Positions 17,888-25,957 of a DNA stretch of 44,459 nucleotides are shown here, one piece after another. The notes beneath the pieces are model-generated. The model was not told where the DNA came from. It searched no databases and was given only the letters and a program-made list of their open reading frames with translations. The position numbers and the translations under genes are program-made. The stretch is from the NCBI GenBank assembly GCA_027313705.1, contig DAHVDE010000095.1:1-44459 (forward strand), given 5' to 3'. Positions within the stretch are counted from its first letter, which is position 1. The number at the start of each line of letters is the position of its first letter. This DNA is from Actinomycetota bacterium (GTDB taxonomy: Bacteria > Actinomycetota > Actinomycetes > Streptosporangiales > Streptosporangiaceae).

Positions 17888-18997
17888 ATGATAAGCAAGA
17901 ATGTCTCGATACTCAGGGAGTCACGTGATGGCGACCTGCGCGTGATCGCGCTGCCGCGCGAAGTCGCGGCCTTCGCCGATCACGGCTACGAGGTTTACGT
18001 CGAGTCTGGCGCAGGGCTCGGGCAGGGCGCCAGCGACGACGACTACCGGGCCGCCGGGGCCAGGGTCGTCGGCACCGACGAGGCATGGACCGCCAGCGAT
18101 GTGATCTTCAAATGCCGCTGCCCGTCGCCGGCCGAGTACCGCTACTTCCGCCCTGGGCTGCACCTGTCGTCGACGTTCTATCTCGGCGACAAGCCGGAAC
18201 TGGCGCAGGAACTCATCAGGACGCGGGTCAGCGCCTACTCATACGAGATGTTCGAAGACAACGACGGCGCGTTCCCGCTGATGACAACCGACTCCGAGAT
18301 CTCCGGGCATATGGCTGTCATCTACGCCGCCTACCACCTGCAAGATCAGCTCGGCGGGAGCGGAACCATGCTGGGCCGAGTGCCGGGCGTCAAGCCAGCC
18401 CAGGTACTCGTGATCGGCCACGGCAATGCCGGGGCAGCAGCGGCGCGAGCCGCGGCGGCACTGGGCGCTGACGTGACCGTGCTCGGCCGGTCGCCGTCTC
18501 GGCTGCGCAGGTTCGCGGCCACGATGCCGCCCAATGTCACCTGTGAGATCACCAGTTCTGAACTGCTCGAACGGCTCGTGCCGCAATGCGATGTCATTAT
18601 CGGCGCGATCCTCATCTCCAATTACGGGACCGAGGCGATCGTAACGGAAGAGATGGTAGCCAGCATGCGGCCGGGCTCGGTGATCATCGACGTCACCTGC
18701 GGATACGGAGCTGGTTACCTGCCGACCGCGGACGAGAAAACGCGCGAGCTGACCAAGGCGTACAAGCGCCACGGCGTCATCCACATCAAGAACGACTGCA
18801 TGCCTAAGCTCGTCTACCTGACGGCGACGGCGGCCATGAGCCAGGCAGCGTTCCCATACCTGCTTGGGCTCGCCGAATCGGTATACACCGGCGCGACTGA
18901 CCCCATCTCGCGGCGCGGTCGGGTGACAAGCGACGGTGCCGTCGTTCATCCGCACATCCAAGCCGAGCTGCGGCTACGCGAGAATGCGGCTCGATGA
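17888..18997 (+). CDS. Divergent alanine dehydrogenase/PNT-fold oxidoreductase
   Basis: A 369-residue protein of the alanine dehydrogenase / transhydrogenase / N5-(carboxyethyl)ornithine synthase superfamily. The N-terminus VSILRESRDGDLRV matches the family, and the nucleotide-binding loop is VIGHGNAGAAAARAAA (about residues 175-190). By eye, positions that are catalytic in alanine dehydrogenase differ: the KVKEP-type motif reads KCRCP, the YLHLA-type motif reads TFYLG, and the VDVAIDQGG-type motif reads IDVTCGYGAG. Ordinary alanine dehydrogenase activity is therefore doubtful, and an imine-forming or other NAD(P)-linked reaction is possible. AGGAGG lies 10 nt before the ATG. The stop overlaps the next start by 4 nt. 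Confidence 0.75.
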   Translation: MISKNVSILRESRDGDLRVIALPREVAAFADHGYEVYVESGAGLGQGASDDDYRAAGARVVGTDEAWTASDVIFKCRCPSPAEYRYFRPGLHLSSTFYLGDKPELAQELIRTRVSAYSYEMFEDNDGAFPLMTTDSEISGHMAVIYAAYHLQDQLGGSGTMLGRVPGVKPAQVLVIGHGNAGAAAARAAAALGADVTVLGRSPSRLRRFAATMPPNVTCEITSSELLERLVPQCDVIIGAILISNYGTEAIVTEEMVASMRPGSVIIDVTCGYGAGYLPTADEKTRELTKAYKRHGVIHIKNDCMPKLVYLTATAAMSQAAFPYLLGLAESVYTGATDPISRRGRVTSDGAVVHPHIQAELRLRENAAR

Positions 18998-19965
18998 CCC
19001 TCATCGCCGAATGCTGGTGGGACTCCGCGCCCGAGCTGATGACTCCTGACCTGCTTGAGCGTGGGTCGCCTGGAGCACTCGGCCCATTCCGCGGCGTGAC
19101 GACAAACCCGATGCTGTTGCTCGAAGCGTGCCGGCGAGCAGAGCCGGAGAGCATGCGACGACGTTCAGCGGGCTCGGGCTGGGATCTCTACCTAGCCTGC
19201 GCGGCCCGATCGGCTGGTTTCCTGGCATCGCGCAAGATCTCGGTCCCGTTCTGCGTGCAACTCGATCCCCGCTGTGCCTTCGATGCAGATTCGATGCTCA
19301 GGCAAGCCGCCGAGATTCGGCAGCGGATACCGTCAGCAACTATCAAGGTCCCGATGACCATGGCCGGGATCGAGGCGATCAGGCTGCTCGCACCGACCGG
19401 CGCGGCCATCAACGCCACATGGGGATTCTCTGTCGCCCAGCTCGTCACCGCGGCGCACGCCATGGCTGGCGGGCAGGGCACGCGGGCCGCAAGCCGGCCC
19501 AGGCACGTCCTGACGTTGATGGAGGGCAGGATCGGCGACCTCGGCCTCAGCGTTCACCTCGGCCAGGACGAGACGGCCGTGCGCGCTGCCGAGTGCGTGG
19601 TGTTCGAAGCCGCCTACGATGCGCTCCGCCCCTATGCGGACGTGGCCACGCTGCTGGCGTCTTCGCTGCGTCCAGGTCCTGGCGACCAGTGCTGGCATCT
19701 CACCACCAAGGTCGGCCGCGATGTGATCATCACTCTTCCGCCGCCATTCCTGCGCCGGCCGGGTCTGCCGTGCCTTGGCGTCGACTATGGCAGCGTGGAC
19801 GGCGCGTCACTGGCTCGCGTGGTCGGCGACGAGATGACCAGGCGCTGCGCCGCCGTGGACGGGTTCGAGCCTGGCGAGTTCGACCAACTTCCGCCGCTGG
19901 TCAAGACCCACGAGGAAGCTACCGCGGCGATGGAGCGCTTCGAGTACCTGGCGTGCCATGGCTAG
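18994..19965 (+). CDS. Transaldolase-like enzyme
   Basis: A 323-residue TIM-barrel protein of the transaldolase family. FRGVTTNPMLLLEA (about residues 32-45) is the family's N-terminal signature, and ATIKVPMT (Lys118) carries the Schiff-base lysine. NATWGFSVAQL then matches the following strand. Canonical transaldolase moves a dihydroxyacetone unit between sugar phosphates. Relatives in lincosamide biosynthesis (LmbR) build eight-carbon sugars, so a biosynthetic role is plausible in this setting. The sequence is divergent, especially after residue 200, and pentose-phosphate housekeeping genes are absent around it. It overlaps the genes on both sides (4 nt and 8 nt), marking one operon. Confidence 0.75.
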   Translation: MTLIAECWWDSAPELMTPDLLERGSPGALGPFRGVTTNPMLLLEACRRAEPESMRRRSAGSGWDLYLACAARSAGFLASRKISVPFCVQLDPRCAFDADSMLRQAAEIRQRIPSATIKVPMTMAGIEAIRLLAPTGAAINATWGFSVAQLVTAAHAMAGGQGTRAASRPRHVLTLMEGRIGDLGLSVHLGQDETAVRAAECVVFEAAYDALRPYADVATLLASSLRPGPGDQCWHLTTKVGRDVIITLPPPFLRRPGLPCLGVDYGSVDGASLARVVGDEMTRRCAAVDGFEPGEFDQLPPLVKTHEEATAAMERFEYLACHG

Positions 19966-20857
19966 TTTCGAGCAGCTTGCCGCCTTCTACGACCTGGACT
20001 ATCCAGATACGTCCGACCATTTGTTCCTGGCGGAATTTACCCGCGCCGCTGACCCGGCGCGCCTGCTCGAAATTCCCTGCGGGTCGGGCAGGAACGTGGC
20101 CGTGCTGCTCGGTGCCTCCAAGCGCGAAGTAACGTTCGCCGACATCGCCCAGGCGATGGCGGACGAGACCGGCCGCCGTATCCCTGCTCGGGAGCGCGCT
20201 CGCGCCAAAGCCGTCGTCGCCGACATGCGGGCGCTTAGCCAGGTCGGGATGTTCGACCTCGTGGTCTGCCCCCGTGAGGCGTTCCAGCTTCTGCGCCGGT
20301 CCGAGGCTGCCCGGGCGCTTGCCTGCCTGACTGCCAGCCTGACCGATGACGGGCTCATGGTCATCGACGTGTTCCGCTTTACCCGCGACCGCGCCTCGCG
20401 TGCGGACGCTCCGCCGGACTACTTTTCGCCATCCGCCTGCGATGACGGCTGGGTTGATGACTGGACAAGGACGACCGCTGACGGCAGCCTGCGCGTGACT
20501 CGCGAGCGGCGCCAGCGCTTCACGGCGGCCGGTGTCCACGTCGACATGCGTTACGAACTGCGGGATGCTAGTGACCCCGAGCCGGAGCGGATCGACCTTG
20601 AGTTCGATATGACGAACTACTCGGCCGAGGCGTTCGGCGCACTGGCGAGCCAAAGCGGCCTGACGGTGCTGGCCGCATACGCCGGGTACGACGACGCACG
20701 GTATGCGTTCCCTGGGCTGCCGCGGTCCTCACTGCGCAGTGTGTACGTCCTCGGCCACGACCGATGCCAGGACGGAGCAGAGCGCCTGAACCGAATCCGC
20801 GAAAAGATCACCGCCAATCGCCGGATTCCCGATGCCGACCGATCGGATGCCTGCTGA
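19958..20857 (+). CDS. Class I SAM-dependent methyltransferase
   Basis: A 299-residue Rossmann methyltransferase. It has the AFYDLDYPD opening, motif I LLEIPCGSGRNVAVLL (about residues 33-48), motif II around VTFADIAQAM, and MFDLVVCPREAF as motif IV. The acceptor is unknown. It starts inside the end of the transaldolase-like gene (8-nt overlap), the last member of the four-gene operon. Its 3' end overlaps the convergent HAD gene by 129 nt. The recognisable domain ends near SLRSVYVLGHDR, so the last 35 residues may be an extension gained by read-through into the facing gene. Confidence 0.8.
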   Translation: MASFEQLAAFYDLDYPDTSDHLFLAEFTRAADPARLLEIPCGSGRNVAVLLGASKREVTFADIAQAMADETGRRIPARERARAKAVVADMRALSQVGMFDLVVCPREAFQLLRRSEAARALACLTASLTDDGLMVIDVFRFTRDRASRADAPPDYFSPSACDDGWVDDWTRTTADGSLRVTRERRQRFTAAGVHVDMRYELRDASDPEPERIDLEFDMTNYSAEAFGALASQSGLTVLAAYAGYDDARYAFPGLPRSSLRSVYVLGHDRCQDGAERLNRIREKITANRRIPDADRSDAC

Positions 20858-21376
20858 CCTGGCTGCTTCGATATCGGCCAGCGAGTCGCCGATGAGCCAG
20901 GCCCCTTGATCGCTGACTTTCAGCCTGCGCAACGCGAGCAAGACGGGCTCAGGGTGCGGCTTGAGGAACTCAGTGTCCTCGGCGCCGACGACGACGGCGA
21001 AGTGCCCTTCCAGGTCGTTCCTGCGCAGGTAGGGAACGACAAGTTCCTCTCGGTAGGACGACGTAACGATGGCCTTCGGCACCCCGTCGAAGTGGTCGAG
21101 AACTACGTCGAGTCCGGGCGCCGGAGGACATTCGAGATAGGCCGGGCGGATCGCGGTGACGATGTCAGCTTCGATGGCGAGCGCGACGGATGGCGACAAA
21201 CCCGGTATGACGTCACACCAGGGCTCAGCGAGCAGTGCGGCCAAAACGAGCCCGTCGAGTTCGAATCCCCGTGCGGCGAAACACTGCTGGATGGCGTGGT
21301 CCCACAATGGCCCTGTCTCGGTGATCGTGCCATCGAAATCGAAGAGCAGGGCGCTTACGGCGCCTCGAAAGCCCAT
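20729..21376 (-). CDS. HAD-superfamily phosphatase
   Basis: A 215-residue HAD hydrolase of the phosphoglycolate phosphatase/beta-phosphoglucomutase type. Motif I is LLFDFDGTITETG with the nucleophile Asp near residue 12, a helical cap domain follows, motif II is IVTSSYRE, motif III KPHPEPVLLAL, and motif IV IGDSLADIEAA. The substrate is probably a small phosphorylated metabolite; the acceptor Glu/Thr pattern after DFDGT does not decide which. Its start overlaps the stop of the upstream methyltransferase by 22 nt, and its 3' end runs 129 nt antisense into the facing methyltransferase. Confidence 0.85.
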   Translation of the reverse strand: MGFRGAVSALLFDFDGTITETGPLWDHAIQQCFAARGFELDGLVLAALLAEPWCDVIPGLSPSVALAIEADIVTAIRPAYLECPPAPGLDVVLDHFDGVPKAIVTSSYREELVVPYLRRNDLEGHFAVVVGAEDTEFLKPHPEPVLLALRRLKVSDQGAWLIGDSLADIEAARSAGIRSVGIGNPAIGGDLFADSVQALCSVLASVVAEDVHTAQ

Positions 21377-22107
21377 AGCACGATACCGCCATATGTCTCG
21401 TCACCTGTAATCACCAGATCGTGGGCGTAGAGTATCCGCAACCCGATGTCGCAAGCAATTTCTCTCAGGGTCGTCGCGTTGAGAAACGAATAGTCTCGCC
21501 GCTGCTTAGCCGGGTGCCTGACCCAGTCTGCGCCGACGATGCGTCCGCATTCTCGGACGGCCGAGGCGGCGTTCGCGAAGCAATCCAGGTAACCTGCCCT
21601 CGATCCAGCGATTCCGAAGCAACCGAATGCCGTCACAGAGTCGTACCTGCCCTGGGTCACCGTCGTCGGCCAAGTGCGGAGCGCGTTGAAGACTAGGTAA
21701 GGGCCAATCGAGCCGCGGAGTTCGTCGACACGCTCGGCGGTGACCCCGAACAGCGCGGCCGCCTCGTAGTAGCACGCCGGGAGCGGCGCGGGTGCTTGAA
21801 GGAAATCGCGCAGGACGATGAGAGCCTCGGATTCCACGTCCGCCGCGGTTGTCGTCACGTCGCCGTCCGCCGACAGTATCCAGAACAGGGACGCGGTGCC
21901 GCTGCCGACGTCGAGCCGACGGCCCGGGCACACGAACCGGCGCACCATGTCGAGTATCTCGTAAGCGCCCATCCCGTGAACGAAAGGACCTGAGTACTCC
22001 CGCGCCAGATAGCCGCGGAAAAAGGCAAGCCTGGCCTCGTCGGGATGAACGGCCAAGTCGAGTTCATGACAGCCGACATCACGGAAGGCGGACCAGTCGC
22101 CAGTCAT
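21355..22107 (-). CDS. SAM-dependent methyltransferase
   Basis: A 250-residue methyltransferase with motif I LDVGSGTASLFWIL (about residues 61-74). The acidic end of strand 2 follows (TTTAADVESEALIVL), then SVTAFGCFGIAG. The N-terminal region (YLAREYSGPFVHGMGAYEIL) is not one I can name. ATG 22107 was chosen because the preceding 15 codons are rich in Arg and Ser and look non-coding; the ribosome site is weak. It forms a minus-strand pair with the HAD phosphatase and faces the SpeD operon, so all six genes may belong to one pathway. Confidence 0.75.
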   Translation of the reverse strand: MTGDWSAFRDVGCHELDLAVHPDEARLAFFRGYLAREYSGPFVHGMGAYEILDMVRRFVCPGRRLDVGSGTASLFWILSADGDVTTTAADVESEALIVLRDFLQAPAPLPACYYEAAALFGVTAERVDELRGSIGPYLVFNALRTWPTTVTQGRYDSVTAFGCFGIAGSRAGYLDCFANAASAVRECGRIVGADWVRHPAKQRRDYSFLNATTLREIACDIGLRILYAHDLVITGDETYGGIVLWAFEAP

Positions 22108-22294
22108 ACTTCGCGGAGCGGACCGCGTACCTGAAAGGATACGACGCCGCACAGGCAGCGACCACGAGCCCTCGGCAGTTGCGTCATTTCTGCTGACGCC
22201 CTCCTCACGAAGTCACAGCGGGCGGGCCAGACCTCGCGCGCCCGGATCGGAAGTATCGTCGTTGCCGTGCACCGATACCTGGAACCGTGATGAA

Positions 22295-22865
22295 GCTTAT
22301 CGGCCAGGCTTCAGCAAGGGTTCTGGCCTGCCGCTGGGGTATGGCTGGAATGGGACTGCTGGGAGACCGTCGAGCATGTCGCCGACAGCTTGCTCGCGTA
22401 CGCCACCCAGCTGACTCCCGCCACACCCGAGGGCGGCTACTGCCGATCGCGATGACGAGCACCCGGCCCGGCGGCGCGGAAAGCGCCATCCACGTGGACC
22501 GTGCCCACGGCCCGGTCAGCTTGCTGCAGGCGCTCGAGGCGTGCGGCGCGCTGCTGGCGGCCATGGTCACGACCACGCCGGCAGACACCCGCGCATGGCA
22601 TCCGTACGGCACCTCAGACCCGGAGGGCTTCGCCGCGATGGGCGTCACGGAAATCCTGATCCACGGCCACGACGCCGCCCAGGGACTCGGCGTGCCCTGG
22701 GAACCCCCGGCTGACCTGTGCGCGCGGGCGCTCCGCCGGCTCTTCCCCGGCGCCCCGGCCGGTGCCCTGCCCTGGGCCGCCCTGCTGTGGGCAGCCGGCC
22801 GCGCGGCCCTGCCGGACCGGCCCAGGCTCAGCCAATGGCGCTGGCACTCAGAACCACGACCCTAA
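22295..22865 (+). pseudogene. Frameshifted maleylpyruvate isomerase/DinB-like protein
   Basis: Two halves of one protein lie in different frames. The first half (SARLQQGFWPAA, then WETVEHVADSLLAYATQLTP) follows TGA stops near 22288 and has no start codon. Near 22437 the frame shifts, and the second half continues RRPGGAENAI-like sequence as TRPGGAESAIHVDRA, EACGALLAAMV and GFAAMGVTEILIHGHDAA to a stop at 22863. The order and spacing match actinobacterial mycothiol-dependent or DinB-like maleylpyruvate isomerase family proteins. The open frame from 22287 would be 192 residues with a false N-terminus. Confidence 0.65.
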
Positions 22866-22975
22866 GGCCAGCAATAGCCAGCCCTCCCGCACGTAGGAGA
22901 AACCCGTCGGCTTGGCGGCACGGCCGCGATGTCTGTTGACCCTCGGCATCCCCGAGACGCGATCACTTTCCCCGG

Positions 22976-23665
22976 TTAGCCGTGCAGGCGGAACTCGGTG
23001 CCGTCGGGGTCAGCCAGCAGGGTCGTCTCGAGACGCCGGGCTCCGAGTCCCACGAGCCGACTGACCTCGGCCTCCAGATCCCCGGCCGCCAGCTCGAACC
23101 GCTGCCGGCCGCCCTCGGACCGCGCGTCCACCGGCTCACCTTCCCAGGCGTCCCATGACAGCTTCGTGCCGCCACCGGGCGACTGGACCGCAGTCTGCTC
23201 GCCCTGATCCCACACCAGCGGCCAGCCCAGTACCTCGCTCCAGAAGAAACCGACCGCGCGGGTCCCGTCGATGGTGATCTCGGCGAGGCGGCCACAGCCA
23301 GCCAGCCAGCGGTTGCCGGGCTCGATGACGCAGAACTCGTAGCCGCCGGGGTCGGCCAGCACGATATGCCCCTCGCCAGGCAGCTGCCCGACGTCCAGCA
23401 AGGCCGCGCCCGCCGCTTGCGCCGTCGCCACAATGCGCTGCTGGTCGTCAACGCTGTCACTGGTCAGGTGCAGGTGCATCCGGTGTTGCCGGAGGGGCGG
23501 CGCCTCGTCCGCCACGAACCGCAGTCCGAGCTGGCCATCCTCACCGGGCAACAGCACCCCGCCGGCGTCGGCGACGGGCTCGCGCCCCAGCATCGTGACC
23601 CAGAACCTGGCCAGGTGCGCCGGGTCGGGCGTGTCGTAAGTAACCGCTATCAGCCGCGAGCCCAC
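22976..23665 (-). CDS. Two-domain VOC (glyoxalase-like) protein
   Basis: A 229-residue vicinal-oxygen-chelate protein with two domains. The first (VTYDTPDPAHLARFWVTMLG to FCVIEPG) and the second (EITIDGTRAVGFFWSEVLGW to LADPDGTEFRLHG) each show the beta-alpha-beta-beta-beta layout with the closing DPxGxEF element. Family members bind a metal and act as lyases, dioxygenases or antibiotic-binding resistance proteins; nothing here decides which. It is intact and flanked by broken genes on both sides. Confidence 0.85.
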   Translation of the reverse strand: MGSRLIAVTYDTPDPAHLARFWVTMLGREPVADAGGVLLPGEDGQLGLRFVADEAPPLRQHRMHLHLTSDSVDDQQRIVATAQAAGAALLDVGQLPGEGHIVLADPGGYEFCVIEPGNRWLAGCGRLAEITIDGTRAVGFFWSEVLGWPLVWDQGEQTAVQSPGGGTKLSWDAWEGEPVDARSEGGRQRFELAAGDLEAEVSRLVGLGARRLETTLLADPDGTEFRLHG

Positions 23666-23757
23666 GTTCGCACGGTATCCCCCGCCCGCCGCAGTAGCTA
23701 CGCATTAAATCGACACTCGCCAGCCACGGTACGAGCCATCGCGACGCGCGGGACGCC

Positions 23758-24000
23758 ATGGAACAACAGCGTTCGCACGAGCAGCTCAAGGCAGAGCGCC
23801 AGGACTGGCCAGCGCCATCCCGGCGGCATCTGCGACCTGCCCGGCGCCGGGCCGCGATCACGACCATGGTGACGACTCGGTTGAGGACACTTACCAACCC
23901 GGGCAACGTGATCTGGTACCAGACCCGGATCGACTGGGTTGTGGCGGGCGCCGCCGGCGCTGTTTTGGCATTCATTGACGGGTTGTTTCTGTTTCGCTAG
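23758..24000 (+). CDS. Possible small membrane protein
   Basis: An 80-residue open frame with a basic N-terminal half and a hydrophobic C-terminus (VVAGAAGAVLAFIDGLFLF). I do not recognise it. It sits in a roughly 400-nt stretch (23666-24075) among gene remnants and could itself be a fragment. No good ribosome site is visible. Confidence 0.25.
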   Translation: MEQQRSHEQLKAERQDWPAPSRRHLRPARRRAAITTMVTTRLRTLTNPGNVIWYQTRIDWVVAGAAGAVLAFIDGLFLFR

Positions 24001-24075
24001 CGTGTGCATGCGACCGGCAGGTATTGGCCTTACCGCGCGATTAGCCGAGCGTTCGCACCGATCGTCCGGGAGCTG

Positions 24076-24390
24076 ATGATGACCGAACCAGGCACGCGGC
24101 TGATGGCCGGCAAGGTGGTGGTAGTCACCGGGGGCACGGGCGGCATCGGGAAGGCGGCGGCGGAAGGCTGCGCAGCCCTCGGCGCACGGGTCGGAAGGCC
24201 GTTCACCAAGTCAACGGCGCAAGGGGCGCGCACCGCGGTCTACGCCGCCACGTCACCGGAAGCCGAAGGCATGACCGGCCGGTACTTCGTCAACTCCAAG
24301 CCCGCGCGGTCCAGCAAGAACTCCCGTGACGCGACGGCGGCCGCACGGCTATGGCAGGTCAGCGACCAGATGACAAGCCGGTCCGCCTGA
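24076..24390 (+). pseudogene. Short-chain dehydrogenase with large internal deletion
   Basis: The N-terminal nucleotide-binding part of an SDR (KVVVVTGGTGGIGKAAAE) is joined in frame, after GCAALGARV, to the C-terminal tail of the same family (QGARTAVYAATSPEAEGMTG and RYFVNSKPARSSK). About 170 central residues, including the catalytic Ser and YxxxK, are missing. The resulting 104-residue frame cannot be an active oxidoreductase. Confidence 0.75.
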
Positions 24391-24476
24391 CCATCGCTGC
24401 GCGCTGGGCTTCTTGACTCACAGCGGAACAATAGGTGGGCTCCGGTAGCGCCGGCCGCGCCACGTTCGAAGACTTC

Positions 24477-24905
24477 TCAGTTTTGTGAGTGTTCCGGCCG
24501 TGAGGCCGTCTGACCTGCTGGCTCGCCGTTGATGCGACCGCGACGATTGCCAGGCATGTCGCGAGGGCGGGCCAAGCAGGGCGCCGACCCGAGCAGGAAG
24601 AAGACATACATCGTCCCCTCGAAGAACGCCACCACAATGAGGTAACCGACCGTGATCCAGCCGAGCCAGACGGCCATCGCGACCGATGCCAGGGCCACCG
24701 CCCGGCCGGCGTCGGCGGCGAGCATGATCCGCTTGCGTGGCCAGCGGTCAACCAGGGCACCGGCCGGCGCGAACCAGACCAGGAACGGTGCCGTCTGCGC
24801 AGCAGCCACCAGGCCGGCCTGCGCCGCCGAGCCGGTGATGCGGGCGGTCGTGGTGCCCAGACGACCCGGCGAAGAAGCGGAGCCAGCCGTTCTGCCGCGT
24901 GATGA
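24477..24905 (-). pseudogene. Remnant of an MFS transporter
   Basis: A stretch with the MFS signature (AGALVDRWPRKRIMLAADAG) and three membrane helices reads on the minus strand from about 24809 to 24560. Upstream, pieces of the preceding part are readable in shifted frames (NGWLRFFAGSS, then LGTTTARITGSAAQAGL). Downstream the frame loses homology and stops at 24477. Only about a quarter of a normal 400-residue MFS protein remains. Confidence 0.65.
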
Positions 24906-25574
24906 TCACGGCTGGGCCGCGAGCCATGCCCTGGCCCGGCTTGGCGATGCACGGGACAGCCAGGCGTCCTGGATGATCTCTGTAAGCTCGGTCAGGGTGA
25001 GCTCGCCAATCCGGCTGGCCCGCACCAGCACCGACAGATGCCCGTCGAAGTGCGGCGTAGTGAAGAATGGCGAGCCTGTGTCCTGGATCAGCGCTTGCTT
25101 ATCAGCCTCAGAACGCACCCAGAACACGATCACATCGGCATACCGCTCACCGGTTACCGGGTCGGCGGCGTCCGGCCGCGGGGTCCTGAAGAACACGAAC
25201 GACTTGCCGCCGACCTGGTAAACCGGGTTGCCCTTTGGCCCGTGCTCCACCGTGACATGCGGCATGGCCAGGGCCAGCTCGTGCACGTCCCCCGCCAGCG
25301 CCCGCCGCTCACCCACGACCACCGACGATACCGAGTCGCCCCCGGCGAGGAAAGCCTCGGCCAGACCTTTCGGAGAACGGGGCCAGGCCAGGAAAGGGAC
25401 GGTGTCCTCAGGGAGAAGATGGTGGCCATTCCAGGTGAATCGGGCCGTCGTCACGGCGTTGTCGCCGCCGCCGTCGCTACCGCTGATTAGCTGGTGGATG
25501 CCGATGCCGTCGAGTTCGGCGTAGGCACACCACTCGTGATCTGAGGTCGGAAGCTTCGCAGCAGTTCCGTGCAC
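24906..25574 (-). CDS. MmcQ/YjbR-like domain protein with unknown N-terminus
   Basis: The C-terminal 135 residues (LALAMPHVTVEHGPKGNPVYQVGGKSF to TELTEIIQDAWLSRAS) match the MmcQ/YjbR family, a DNA-binding-like alpha/beta domain often encoded alone in about 120-140 residues. The N-terminal 83 residues are not recognised and may be a separate domain or a false extension; a valine start near 25330 would give the usual length. It abuts the MFS remnant on its 3' side. No function beyond the family is assignable. Confidence 0.65.
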   Translation of the reverse strand: MHGTAAKLPTSDHEWCAYAELDGIGIHQLISGSDGGGDNAVTTARFTWNGHHLLPEDTVPFLAWPRSPKGLAEAFLAGGDSVSSVVVGERRALAGDVHELALAMPHVTVEHGPKGNPVYQVGGKSFVFFRTPRPDAADPVTGERYADVIVFWVRSEADKQALIQDTGSPFFTTPHFDGHLSVLVRASRIGELTLTELTEIIQDAWLSRASPSRARAWLAAQP

Positions 25575-25788
25575 TGATCACCACCACCGCCGCCAGCAAA
25601 GCGGCGAAGCGCCGCCATCGCGGCGAGGACTTTACGGCTCACGGCGCCTCACTCACCCTTGCCTGCACGGTACACACGACGACATGACGCGGGCAGCGTC
25701 CACCGGGTCGTCGTGCACGCCCCAGACCACGATCGTGCCCTCAAAATGTGTCCATTCACGGGGTGCCGTGATTGGGTTTCAGCGGACG
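25575..25788. other. Short stretch without recognised gene
   Basis: About 210 nt between the MmcQ-like gene and the IS66 remnant. The minus strand shows a short frame ending in a Cys-Val-Tyr-Arg-rich tail, but I cannot tie it to a family. Confidence 0.2.
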
Positions 25789-25890
25789 GCGGGCAGTGGC
25801 GGTAGCCAGGGTTTTCCGGTGAGCGCGTCGCGGATGGCATCGAGTGCGCTGATGCTGTGGGCGGCGGCGGAGTCGAGGTAGCTCTTTATC
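25789..25890 (-). mobile_element. C-terminal remnant of an IS66-family transposase
   Basis: The minus strand encodes IKSYLDSAAAHSISALDA, continuing IRDALTGKPWLPP, then a stop. This is the characteristic C-terminus of IS66-type transposases. Only about 33 residues remain, and the rest of the element is gone. Confidence 0.6.
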
Positions 25891-25906
25891 CCGCACCGCG
25901 GCAGAA

Positions 25907-25939
25907 GCTAATCCGGCACGGCCGATGTGTCGGATTAGC
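25907..25939 (+). promoter_or_regulatory. 13-bp stem-loop directly before a ribosome site
   Basis: GCTAATCCGGCAC (25907-25919) pairs with GTGTCGGATTAGC (25927-25939) around a 7-nt loop. In RNA all 13 positions pair, one as G-U. The AGGAAGGAG ribosome site of the next gene begins at 25940. It could be a 5'-UTR regulatory hairpin, a protein operator or an insulating terminator left by the adjacent IS. Confidence 0.6.
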
Positions 25940-25957
25940 AGGAAGGAGTCCCACCTC

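Noticed and set aside
17483-19965. Ordinary polyamine or pentose-phosphate genes
   Set aside because: No speE, transketolase or related housekeeping genes are present, and the PNT-fold enzyme has altered catalytic motifs, so a housekeeping reading fits poorly.
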